The notes under the pieces are model-generated. The model was not told the DNA's origin. It was given only the letters and a program-made list of their open reading frames with translations, and did not search any database. A stretch of DNA of 33,360 nucleotides from Thermoplasmata archaeon. GTDB lineage: Archaea > Thermoplasmatota > Thermoplasmata > Lutacidiplasmatales > UBA184. The stretch lies in the NCBI GenBank assembly GCA_021806135.1, contig JAJZYB010000021.1, positions 1 to 33,360 of the forward strand, given 5' to 3'. The position numbers and the translations under genes were made by a program. Below, one piece after another: positions 7,500 to 14,404 of this stretch (position 1 is the stretch's first letter; every line of letters starts with the position of its first letter).

Positions 7500-8297
7500 C
7501 TAACCCGGAGCGGACATGGGCAGCGGAGACGCCGACTGCTGGTCAGCGTCCTCTCCGTAGCGCTCCACGAAGACATGCTCCTTCGGACAACCCAACTGGA
7601 GGGCGACCTCCTGCATCTCGTTGACCATCTCGTTCACCCCACAGAGGTACACATCGGCCTGCGAGAGGTCCGGGAGCTGGGCCCGCACGTGTTCCTGGAC
7701 GTGCCCCGTGGCTCCTGTCCAACTCCCATCTGTCGGTGGCCGCGAGACGACCGGGACGAAGCGGAATCCCGGCCAGACCCGTTGCAGCAGTCGCAGCTCC
7801 TCCAGGTCAATCAACTCGTCGACGTAGCGGCTGCCAAAGAAGAGCCAGGTGGGGGTGGACGGGTGCTCCCCGCGCAGCCGTTCAAGCATGGGAACGAACG
7901 GGGCGAGACCCGTACCGGTCGCGACCAAGACGACGGTCCGGTCCCCCGGATCGGTGAGGACGAACTTCCCGAGCGGGGCCAGAGCCCGGAGGATGGGCTT
8001 CTCAGGAGGTGAGAGGTTGCAGAGATACGTCGAACCGAACCCGTGGGGCACCTTCTTGACCAAGAGGGTGAACCGGTCATGGTGGCTGGCTGAGGAGAAG
8101 AACGAGTACGAGCGGGTGATCTGCTTGCCCTCGCGCTGAAGGTAGAACGTGACGTACTGCCCGGGCTCGAAGTTCACGAGGTCAGACGCCGGCCACTGGA
8201 ACATCAAGACATGTATTGATGGAGCGACCACGCCGTTCGAAACCAGGCTCACCTCGCGTCGGTGGGGGGGCTGCACGGTCGTCCTCGGGACGTACAT
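7500..8297 (-). CDS. FAD/NAD(P)-binding oxidoreductase (ferredoxin reductase type)
   Basis: A 265-residue soluble flavoprotein of the ferredoxin-NADP reductase superfamily. The N-terminal beta-barrel contains the FAD motif RSYSFFSS near residue 62; the nucleotide domain contains ATGTGLAPFVPML near 125 and the late CGVNEM motif near 220, and it ends with an aromatic residue region FVERYG. No iron-sulfur or haem domain is attached, so its electron acceptor must be a separate protein. In this neighbourhood the candidates are the hemerythrin-like proteins or the membrane proteins (inference). It is divergent from the four-helix membrane protein at 8433 and could share a control region with it. 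Only a weak TATA-like sequence is seen 25 bases upstream. Confidence 0.9.
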   Translation of the reverse strand: MYVPRTTVQPPHRREVSLVSNGVVAPSIHVLMFQWPASDLVNFEPGQYVTFYLQREGKQITRSYSFFSSASHHDRFTLLVKKVPHGFGSTYLCNLSPPEKPILRALAPLGKFVLTDPGDRTVVLVATGTGLAPFVPMLERLRGEHPSTPTWLFFGSRYVDELIDLEELRLLQRVWPGFRFVPVVSRPPTDGSWTGATGHVQEHVRAQLPDLSQADVYLCGVNEMVNEMQEVALQLGCPKEHVFVERYGEDADQQSASPLPMSAPG

Positions 8298-8393
8298 GGG
8301 AGCCCTGGACCTTACCGTACCGACCTAGAGGTTTCGGGCTTGGTTCAGGCGCGGTCACGTCTCGGAAGGGCATCAACTCCTCTAGCCTACCCC

Positions 8394-8402
8394 TTTACCT
8401 TA
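8394..8402 (+). promoter_or_regulatory. TATA-like box for the four-helix membrane protein
   Basis: TTTACCTTA lies 31-39 bases before the ATG at 8433, preceded by a purine-poor GCCTACCCC stretch. The spacing would give a leader of only a few bases. Confidence 0.4.
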
Positions 8403-8432
8403 CGCCAAATCCTGGAGGTCCGGGCCCTGACG

Positions 8433-8981
8433 ATGTCCCGGGAGACCACCTTTACCAAGGAGCGGATGGGGAAGTCGCCGATGGCTTACCAGGAGGCGAT
8501 CACTCTTCCCGGTCGCTCGTCCGGTCCCGGGATCGGTTTCCCGACAAGGATGGTCCTGATGGCCATTCTGACCCTCCTTGCGATTCAATTCCTCCTCGGA
8601 ATGGTCGCCAACCTGTACACTCCGGTCCTACCCCCATCGTACGCCGGGCTCTTCGCCGGAAGCGGTCCGGGGTCCTACCCGCTCATCGTGGTCCACGTCG
8701 TGGTGGCCTACCTCCTCACATTGCTTGCCGTGCTCCTCATCGTTCTCCTGAGGAAGCGTGGAACGCGTCTCCAGGCGGCCCTTAGCCTCCTGGGTCTGTT
8801 CGGCATCCTGGTCGCAGGGATCGGAGGGTATCAGTTCCTCAACTCCGGAGGCAAACCCATCTGGTCCTTTGTCATGGCGAGCGCGTTTCTGTGGACGTTC
8901 TCGATGTACTTTTATCTCGAGAGCAAGTCACGCCCGTCCACTCTCCAGCCTGGCCAGTCGTCAGCACAGATCGCTCGGTAG
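8433..8981 (+). CDS. Four-helix membrane protein of unknown function
   Basis: A 182-residue protein with four predicted transmembrane helices: around residues 36-58, 75-100, 110-132 and 140-158. The second helix contains a histidine (PLIVVHVVVAYLL), and charged RKRG follows it, which orients the chain. The layout resembles small haem-binding b-type or CopD-like helical bundles, but I do not recognise the family. The start at 8433 is set by the promoter; an internal ATG at 8466 with AAGGAG in front is an alternative. It is divergent from the flavin reductase and sits inside the hemerythrin/NnrS neighbourhood, so a part in electron transfer at the membrane is possible. This is inference only. 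Confidence 0.7.
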   Translation: MSRETTFTKERMGKSPMAYQEAITLPGRSSGPGIGFPTRMVLMAILTLLAIQFLLGMVANLYTPVLPPSYAGLFAGSGPGSYPLIVVHVVVAYLLTLLAVLLIVLLRKRGTRLQAALSLLGLFGILVAGIGGYQFLNSGGKPIWSFVMASAFLWTFSMYFYLESKSRPSTLQPGQSSAQIAR

Positions 8982-9512
8982 CCGGCGTGAGGAGGGGGTC
9001 GGAAGCGGGTGGGAGTCCCTCTCCCACCCCACTCCGACCCCGGCTCAACGAGATGCGCACTGATCGGGCTGACTGGGGGTTAGCCGGAGATCCGACTGAG
9101 TGCCCGGCGAACCGGCACCAGGTTGGAACTCCGACCCCCAGAAACTCCACCATACCCGCCATGCAGGGGGCAATTGCCGCCGTGGCCGGGAGCTGCCAGA
9201 CGCTCGATGGTCATCGCGGGTAAGTCGAAGGGATTGAACCGGTCGCGACGGAGGAGCGCCGTCGTACCCTTCGCCGCCTCAGCAGGGTGAGCCTCGTGGT
9301 CACGGCATTGGCCACCGGTCCGCCATGCCCTCCTGGAGGGGACCAGGTTGGAGGTTATCGCCTCCCCCGGGCAATTGACCGTAATCGGGGATTCGGTGGC
9401 CGAGCCGACGGACCGTGGGGAGGGACAAGGCGCGGGCCCACCGCCATCCTCAGCGGAGTCTCCGGACTCCCGACCCTGTGCGGGGTTCGTGGGAGCGGGG
9501 GTCCCCGCGCCC
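8982..9512. other. Gene-poor stretch with an imperfectly duplicated motif
   Basis: No convincing gene is visible. ACCAGGTTGGA occurs at 9117-9127 and again at 9342-9352, and each is followed by GGGCAATTG with CCG-rich continuation (9168-9178 and 9369-9380). On the reverse strand both copies read in the same frame as NCP followed by SNLVP and RRA, so this may be a decayed repeat or an old coding remnant. The long reverse frame across it is rich in arginine, glycine and proline and shows no family likeness. Confidence 0.35.
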
Positions 9513-9890
9513 TCAGCGGATCTCCTTTGCCGCCCACGCCAGGAGGGGCCCGAGAGCACGTCTAAGCTGTTCCCCTTCGGGCGTGAGACGATATTCGACC
9601 CGAACCGGAACCTGGGGGAAGGCTTGCCGCTCCACCAGGTGGAGCCGTTCCATCTCCTTGAGCCGGTCCGCAAGCGCCTTGTTTCCGATCCCGGAGACCC
9701 GGTTCCGTAACTCACTGAAGCGGACCACCGGAGAGTTTCCCAGCACCCCGATCAATGGGAGGGTCCAGCGCTTGCCGAGGAGGTCAAAGAGGCTCCCCGC
9801 GGGATCGATGCAATAGGTAGTCCCCCCGATCTCCACCATGCAGAAGGTCTCCCGACCGGCTCCCTTCCTGATCGTGAGCCCCGGCCGCAT
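9513..9890 (-). CDS. HxlR family transcriptional regulator
   Basis: A 125-residue winged-helix protein of the HxlR type: DPAGSLFDLLGKRWTLPLIGVL forms the first helices, RFSELRNRVSGIGNKALADRLKEME the recognition part, and VEYRLTPEGEQLRRAL the wing and following helix. Cysteines at about residues 17 and 27, before the DNA-binding part, could sense redox or thiol stress as in some HxlR proteins, which is an inference. The ATG at 9890 is preferred because a TTTAAG box lies exactly 25-30 bases upstream (leaderless). The internal ATG at 9839 would give 108 residues starting at MVEIGGTTYC, where family homology begins. It lies downstream of merA on the same strand but has its own promoter. Confidence 0.88.
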   Translation of the reverse strand: MRPGLTIRKGAGRETFCMVEIGGTTYCIDPAGSLFDLLGKRWTLPLIGVLGNSPVVRFSELRNRVSGIGNKALADRLKEMERLHLVERQAFPQVPVRVEYRLTPEGEQLRRALGPLLAWAAKEIR

Positions 9891-9914
9891 GCCGAGGGAG
9901 AGGGAGCCTCAGGG

Positions 9915-9920
9915 CTTAAA
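9915..9920 (-). promoter_or_regulatory. TATA-like box, leaderless promoter of the HxlR gene
   Basis: The reverse-strand hexamer TTTAAG is at positions -25 to -30 from the ATG at 9890, the same hexamer and distance as before the gene at 4048. This supports the longer HxlR start. Confidence 0.6.
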
Positions 9921-10143
9921 CCAGGGGATGGCGACCCGGAGACCGGGGAGCATACCGGACCCCACGTCCGAAGGCGAGCAGGGCTCGCCGGCGTCAGGCG
10001 GGGCCCCTTGGGCCCGGCCGCGGTGAGCCGTAGAGGCGAGCGGACCCTTGAGAGTCCCCTCGTTTGTCGGGGCATTCCGCTTTCGAGACCATCGAGGGGT
10101 GGGGGGGGCTCCCGCCCCGAAGCGTCCGCTCGGCCAGGTACGC
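9921..10143. other. Intergenic region between HxlR gene and merA
   Basis: GC-rich sequence without a recognisable gene. It holds the upstream part of the HxlR promoter and the 3' flank of merA. No clear terminator hairpin with a T-run is seen. Confidence 0.4.
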
Positions 10144-11556
10144 TCACTCGATGCAGCAGCTCATGTTGCGCATGTCATGATGGAAGGATTCGGCGGCCTG
10201 CTTCAATGCCTCGGAGAAGGTGGGGAAGGTGTGGACCGTATCGACGAGATCCGCTACAGTGAACCTTCCCCGGAGTGCATAGGCCGCGGCATGGATCATA
10301 TCCGCGGCGATCGGAGAGACGATGTGCACCCCCAAGATACGGTCGGTCTTCGTATCCCTGACCATCTTGAGGACCCCCCGGGTGTCGCCGACGGTGAGGG
10401 CTTTCGGGACTCGCCGCATGTCGATCACCCGGCAGTCGCACGTTCTGCCCTGGCGGAGCGCCTCCGCTTCCGTGAGCCCCACGCCGGCCACCTGAGGGTT
10501 CGTGAAGATGGCGTGCGGCACCCAATCGTACCGGATCGTGATCCGAGCCTTCTGAAGGGCGTTCATGGCCACGGTAGCCCCTTGTTTGGCGGCCACCGTC
10601 TCCAGCGCGGGCCGTCCGGTGACGTCCCCAGCGGCCCAGACCCCCTGCACGCTCGTCTCCAGCCGAGAAGTGGTCCGGATGTACCCCGCGCGGGTGAGGC
10701 GGACCCCTGCCCCCTCGAGGCCCATCCCTGCGGTGTTCGGCACGACCCCCGTGGCGATGAGGATCTCGTCCGCTTCGCAGCGGAACGCCCGGCCGTCGTT
10801 CTCGAGTTCGCAGACCACCCTCCCCCGCTTCCGATGCACCCGCCGGACCCTGATCCCCAGGTGAACGGTCAATCCCTCGTTGCGCAGGCACCGGGTGACC
10901 TCCTCGGACACCTCGGGCTCCTCCCGGGGCAATAGGCGCGGGCCAGACTCCAGGATCGTCACGGCGCTACCGAAGTGGGCGTACATCTGCCCGAACTCAG
11001 CTCCCGTGGGGCCGCCGCCCAGGACCAGAAGTTCGTCGGGTCGGTCTTTGCGCTGCATGAGCGTCCGGTGGGTCAGGTAACCGGCCTCGGCCAAGCCCTC
11101 GACGGGGGGGATCCGCGGCGATGAGCCGGTCGCCACGAGGACATGCCGCCCCGTGAGCCGGCGGCTCCCGACCTTGACCTTGCGACCCGGAAGGAGCGTC
11201 CCCCAGCCCTCGATGGCCTCGATCTTCCGGCCTTTCAATACGTCCTCGTAGCTCGACCGGCGAAGGCGGCGGACCATTCGCTCCTTGTTCGCGATGGCCT
11301 CGGGAAAGTCGCAACGGGCAACTCCCGCCAGGTTGCAGGGGAATTGAGGGCTCTGCCGGTAGAAGTACTCATTCCCCGCCTCGAGAAGGAACTTGGAGGG
11401 AATGCAGCCAACGTTGACACAGGTACCTCCTAGAGGGAGCCGCGTGTTCACGAGGACGGCCCGGAACCCCTGCTCCTCGGCCCGGATGGCCGCCGCGAAT
11501 GCTGCGGCGCCCCCGCCCAGGACCACCAGGTCGAACAGGTCTCCTCTCTGCACCAC
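10144..11556 (-). CDS. merA: Mercuric reductase-type pyridine nucleotide-disulfide oxidoreductase
   Basis: About 470 residues. The FAD site is VVLGGGAAAFAAAIRA, followed by the redox-active pair in GGTCVNVGCIPSK, an NAD site LLVLGGGPTGAEFGQMYAHFG, the second FAD motif GVWAAGDVTG, and the dimerisation domain with HTFPTFSEALK. It ends in MSCCIE; a vicinal cysteine pair at the C-terminus is the hallmark of MerA, which uses NADPH to reduce Hg(II) to volatile Hg(0). The extra N-terminal metal-binding domain of some MerA proteins is absent. There is no merR, merT, merP or merB nearby. The GTG at 11556 is chosen because GTTAAG lies exactly 25-30 bases upstream; the open frame begins at a TTG at 11577. 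A general dihydrolipoamide-dehydrogenase-like role is less likely because of the CC tail. Confidence 0.88.
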   Translation of the reverse strand: MVQRGDLFDLVVLGGGAAAFAAAIRAEEQGFRAVLVNTRLPLGGTCVNVGCIPSKFLLEAGNEYFYRQSPQFPCNLAGVARCDFPEAIANKERMVRRLRRSSYEDVLKGRKIEAIEGWGTLLPGRKVKVGSRRLTGRHVLVATGSSPRIPPVEGLAEAGYLTHRTLMQRKDRPDELLVLGGGPTGAEFGQMYAHFGSAVTILESGPRLLPREEPEVSEEVTRCLRNEGLTVHLGIRVRRVHRKRGRVVCELENDGRAFRCEADEILIATGVVPNTAGMGLEGAGVRLTRAGYIRTTSRLETSVQGVWAAGDVTGRPALETVAAKQGATVAMNALQKARITIRYDWVPHAIFTNPQVAGVGLTEAEALRQGRTCDCRVIDMRRVPKALTVGDTRGVLKMVRDTKTDRILGVHIVSPIAADMIHAAAYALRGRFTVADLVDTVHTFPTFSEALKQAAESFHHDMRNMSCCIE

Positions 11557-11580
11557 GGAGTCCTTGAGAGGAGGCAAGGA

Positions 11581-11586
11581 CTTAAC
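11581..11586 (-). promoter_or_regulatory. TATA-like box, probable leaderless promoter of merA
   Basis: The reverse-strand hexamer GTTAAG lies 25-30 bases before the GTG at 11556. A second AT-rich patch (TTCAATACT, 11592-11600) is just upstream. Confidence 0.45.
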
Positions 11587-11602
11587 CCAGGAGTATTGAA
11601 GG

Positions 11603-12322
11603 AACCGCTTGCTCCCCGCAACGCTCCCAAGTGGTCCCGGCGATACTCTCGTCGATGACCTGGCTGCCGCTCGTCACCACCCATTGAGTCCGGAGGTTTG
11701 CGATGCCAGTATTCCTCCAGGGGTCGGCCGCGCAGAACGTGCCGGCTTACCGACGGTGCGGTCGACGATGGACTGGTCGACCCAATCCTTCCCGGAGCGT
11801 ATGCGTTCGCTTCCGGGGGGAACTCCTTTCGGGTACCGTCCACGTCCCCTGGGAGCCTGCCCACCTCGAGGACACCCCCCGTCAGGTTGGGGGCTCCCTC
11901 CACGAGAATATCGTGACGGGCGCCCGAAAACCGCTGCCAGCAGAGTCCATGCCCCGGTCCGAACCCCCACGCCAGAGCGCAGGCTTGCGGTTGACTGGGG
12001 AGACCGTCGACCAGATGGTCCGGCCCCTGGCCGATGTCCACCCGGAGGAGAGTGCCTCGCTCGTTGCTCAGCCCAAGCCAGTTCCGTGGCCGGAAGGGCA
12101 TCCCAGCCCATGAAGGAGCCGCGGTGGGCAGGGAGGGCTCTCAGCTATAGGATGCCCTCCCTCGCGCCTCGGAGAAAGCGGCTTCCTCCAGCATTGGCCC
12201 TGCCCCAAGGGATTCCTCCGTCGCATCAGAATCGGTCGAGGGGACCAGGAGGGCGAGCAGGCACCCTGCCGAACGGGGAAGGGTTAGGGCCGCCCTGACC
12301 CTCTCGCCGGTCCCGAAGGCCC
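11603..12322. other. Long stretch without a supported gene
   Basis: About 720 bases between merA and the peptidase gene. The best frame is on the reverse strand from 12101 downwards. Its first 100 residues (MPFRPRNWLGLSNERG, then LLRVDIGQGPDHLVDG) look somewhat protein-like, but it then becomes low-quality and runs into merA in another frame. A TATAG patch near 12144 could be its promoter. It may be a degraded gene or chance; I recognise no family on either strand. Confidence 0.25.
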
Positions 12323-14317
12323 TTACCAGAGAGGCTCCGGGGCTCTGGCTGAAGGAGGGGATCCCGGTGGACGGGGGTAAACCCGGGCGAACTCGGGGTG
12401 ATGGATAGCAGGAAGGGACCCGCGGAACCGTCCCAAGGCGTGGGGGTCGATCGCCGCACGTCTGCGGATCTCGGGCTCTCGGATGTTCTGCCTCCAGATC
12501 TGTGCGTAAGCGACGAAGAACCGCTGCTCAGGAAGGAGCCCGTCGATGGGCTCCCTTCGGGAGGGGTCGACGCTCAGGCGGCGTTGGAGCGCCTCCAAGG
12601 CAAGGCTCACCCCACCGAAGTCCGCGATGTTCTCTCCCAGGGTCAATGCGCCATTCACCGGGAGGCCGGGCAACGCCTCTTGGGCGGAGTAGAGACTCAC
12701 CAGCCCCTCGGCGCGCCGTTGGAACTCCGCCGCGTCGGCGTCTGTCCACCAGTCCCTCAAGTTGCCTTCGGCATCATAGCGTCGTCCCTGGTCATCGTAG
12801 CCGTGGGTGATCTCATGCCCGATGACCACCCCGATCCCCCCGTAGTTCACCGCGTCGTCCATGCTCGCGTCGAAGAACGGGGGTTGCAGGATGCCCGCCG
12901 GGAAGACGATCTCGTTCTCGCTGGGATTGAAGTACGCATTCACGGTCGGAGGGGTCATCCCCCACTCCTCCCGGTCCACGGGCTGGCCCACCCGATGCGT
13001 CTGCCGGAGCACTTCGAACCGGGCGGCCCGGAGCACATTTCCCAAGTAATCCTCACGGTCCACCCTGATCGAGGAGTAATCCCGGTAACGGGTCGGGTGG
13101 CCGATCTTCGCCCGGAAGCGTTCGAACTTGGCCAGGGCCTTCTCCCGGGTGGAGGGAGTCATCCAGGGTAGCCGCCGGAGCCGCTCGCGGAAGACGTCCC
13201 GCAGATCGTCGACCAAGAGGCCCATCCGGCGGCTGGCCTCGGGGGGATAGTGCCGTTCCACGTAGAGCTGCCCTAGCGCTTCCCCCAGGAGACCGTCCAC
13301 CACCCGGGTCGCCCGTTGCCAGCGGGGTTCCGGTTCGAGCTGACCGAGCAGGATCCGGTGGAAGAACGCAAAGTGCTCCTCTTCGAACGCCCGGCTCAGG
13401 TACGGTGCGCTGGCATGGAGAACCTGCCACCGGAGGTAATCTCTCCACCCCTCAACGGGGAACTCCGAGAGCGACCGGTTGGTCTCGGTGAAGAACTCCG
13501 GCTGTCCGACCACCACGAAGGGAAAGGACGGGACCTCCAACTGGGTCAAGTAGCGGTGCCATCGATGGAGGGGGTATTCCCCCTCCAACTGGTCCAGGGG
13601 GAAGGGATGGTAGTTCCGTTCCTCGTCCCGGAGCTCCGTACGGGTCCGGCTGGCCCTTGCCAGGCGGATCTCCAGATTAAGGATTGTACTGGCGGCGGCC
13701 GTCGCCCGGCCCTCGGGCGTCCCGGATAGGACCAGCATGGAGGCCACGTGGGTCCGGTACTTCTCCCTCAATTCGCCGAAGGTGGGAGAGAGGTAGTACT
13801 CCCGGTCGGGGAGGGAAAGACCCCCCTGGGTGAGGTAGAGAACGTAGTGGGCGCTGTCCTTCTTATCGGCCTCCGAATACATGCCGAAGAGCCCTGGGAA
13901 GCCCACTTGATGGAGTTCGGCCAAGAACCCCGGGATCGCCTCGCGCTGGCGGAGTTGTTCTATCCGACCCAGCCAGAGGGTGAGAGGACTCAAACCCCGA
14001 GCTTCGAGAAGGTCGGTATCCATGGCCGACGCAAAGAGGTCGCCCACCAAACGACGGGGGGACCCGGGAGCGGCCACGGGGTCGGAGGCGGACTCCTCGA
14101 GAATCTGGCGAAGGAGCTGGAAGTTCCAATCTTGAAGCTCCCGGAAGGCTCCCCACTCAGCCTTGTCCTCGGGGACCGGGTGGGTCCTCAGCCAATCGCC
14201 CGTGGCGTAGCGGTAGAAATCGGCATTTGGGTCGGTGGTGAGGTCCATGTACCCGGCAGAAAAGCGCGGTCTCTCCGGCGGTTTACGGGGAGGCACGTCC
14301 GTGGCTCGAGCTGACAT
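12323..14317 (-). CDS. M13 family zinc metallopeptidase (neprilysin/PepO-like)
   Basis: A 664-residue peptidase with the full M13 layout: a long helical N-terminal region (starting with the family-typical PNADFYRYATGDWL near residue 32), then NAYFNPSENEIVFPAGILQPP, the zinc motif VIGHEITHGYDD near residue 500, the third ligand in ENIADFGG about 65 residues later, and a C-terminal region with PHALGRFR and HHPEFARVY. M13 enzymes cleave oligopeptides of up to a few kDa. There is no signal peptide or membrane anchor, so this one should act in the cytoplasm, unlike neprilysin. The protein ends in tryptophan as in many relatives, but the usual cysteine before it is absent. A TATA box lies 30-36 bases upstream of the ATG. 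It stands alone. M13 peptidases are patchy in archaea, so transfer from bacteria is possible (inference). Confidence 0.93.
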   Translation of the reverse strand: MSARATDVPPRKPPERPRFSAGYMDLTTDPNADFYRYATGDWLRTHPVPEDKAEWGAFRELQDWNFQLLRQILEESASDPVAAPGSPRRLVGDLFASAMDTDLLEARGLSPLTLWLGRIEQLRQREAIPGFLAELHQVGFPGLFGMYSEADKKDSAHYVLYLTQGGLSLPDREYYLSPTFGELREKYRTHVASMLVLSGTPEGRATAAASTILNLEIRLARASRTRTELRDEERNYHPFPLDQLEGEYPLHRWHRYLTQLEVPSFPFVVVGQPEFFTETNRSLSEFPVEGWRDYLRWQVLHASAPYLSRAFEEEHFAFFHRILLGQLEPEPRWQRATRVVDGLLGEALGQLYVERHYPPEASRRMGLLVDDLRDVFRERLRRLPWMTPSTREKALAKFERFRAKIGHPTRYRDYSSIRVDREDYLGNVLRAARFEVLRQTHRVGQPVDREEWGMTPPTVNAYFNPSENEIVFPAGILQPPFFDASMDDAVNYGGIGVVIGHEITHGYDDQGRRYDAEGNLRDWWTDADAAEFQRRAEGLVSLYSAQEALPGLPVNGALTLGENIADFGGVSLALEALQRRLSVDPSRREPIDGLLPEQRFFVAYAQIWRQNIREPEIRRRAAIDPHALGRFRGSLPAIHHPEFARVYPRPPGSPPSARAPEPLW

Positions 14318-14346
14318 CCGGCACCGAGCCCGGCACGGCTCCGCCC

Positions 14347-14353
14347 TATTATA
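14347..14353 (-). promoter_or_regulatory. TATA box of the M13 peptidase gene
   Basis: The reverse strand reads CTATAATAG in otherwise GC-rich DNA, with its inner edge 30 bases before the ATG at 14317. It would give a leader of about five bases. Confidence 0.6.
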
Positions 14354-14404
14354 GACTGGGTCGCGGAGCGGACACGAAATCGGCCCGCCGAAGCGCTTTG
14401 GGCC

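Noticed and set aside
9225-9255. T-loop-like sequence GGTTCAATCC on the reverse strand
   Set aside because: The bases on either side do not pair as a T-stem and no acceptor, D or anticodon arms can be drawn, so not a tRNA.
10048-10935. Forward open frame of 295 codons opposite merA
   Set aside because: Antisense shadow of merA with histidine-, aspartate- and proline-rich composition.
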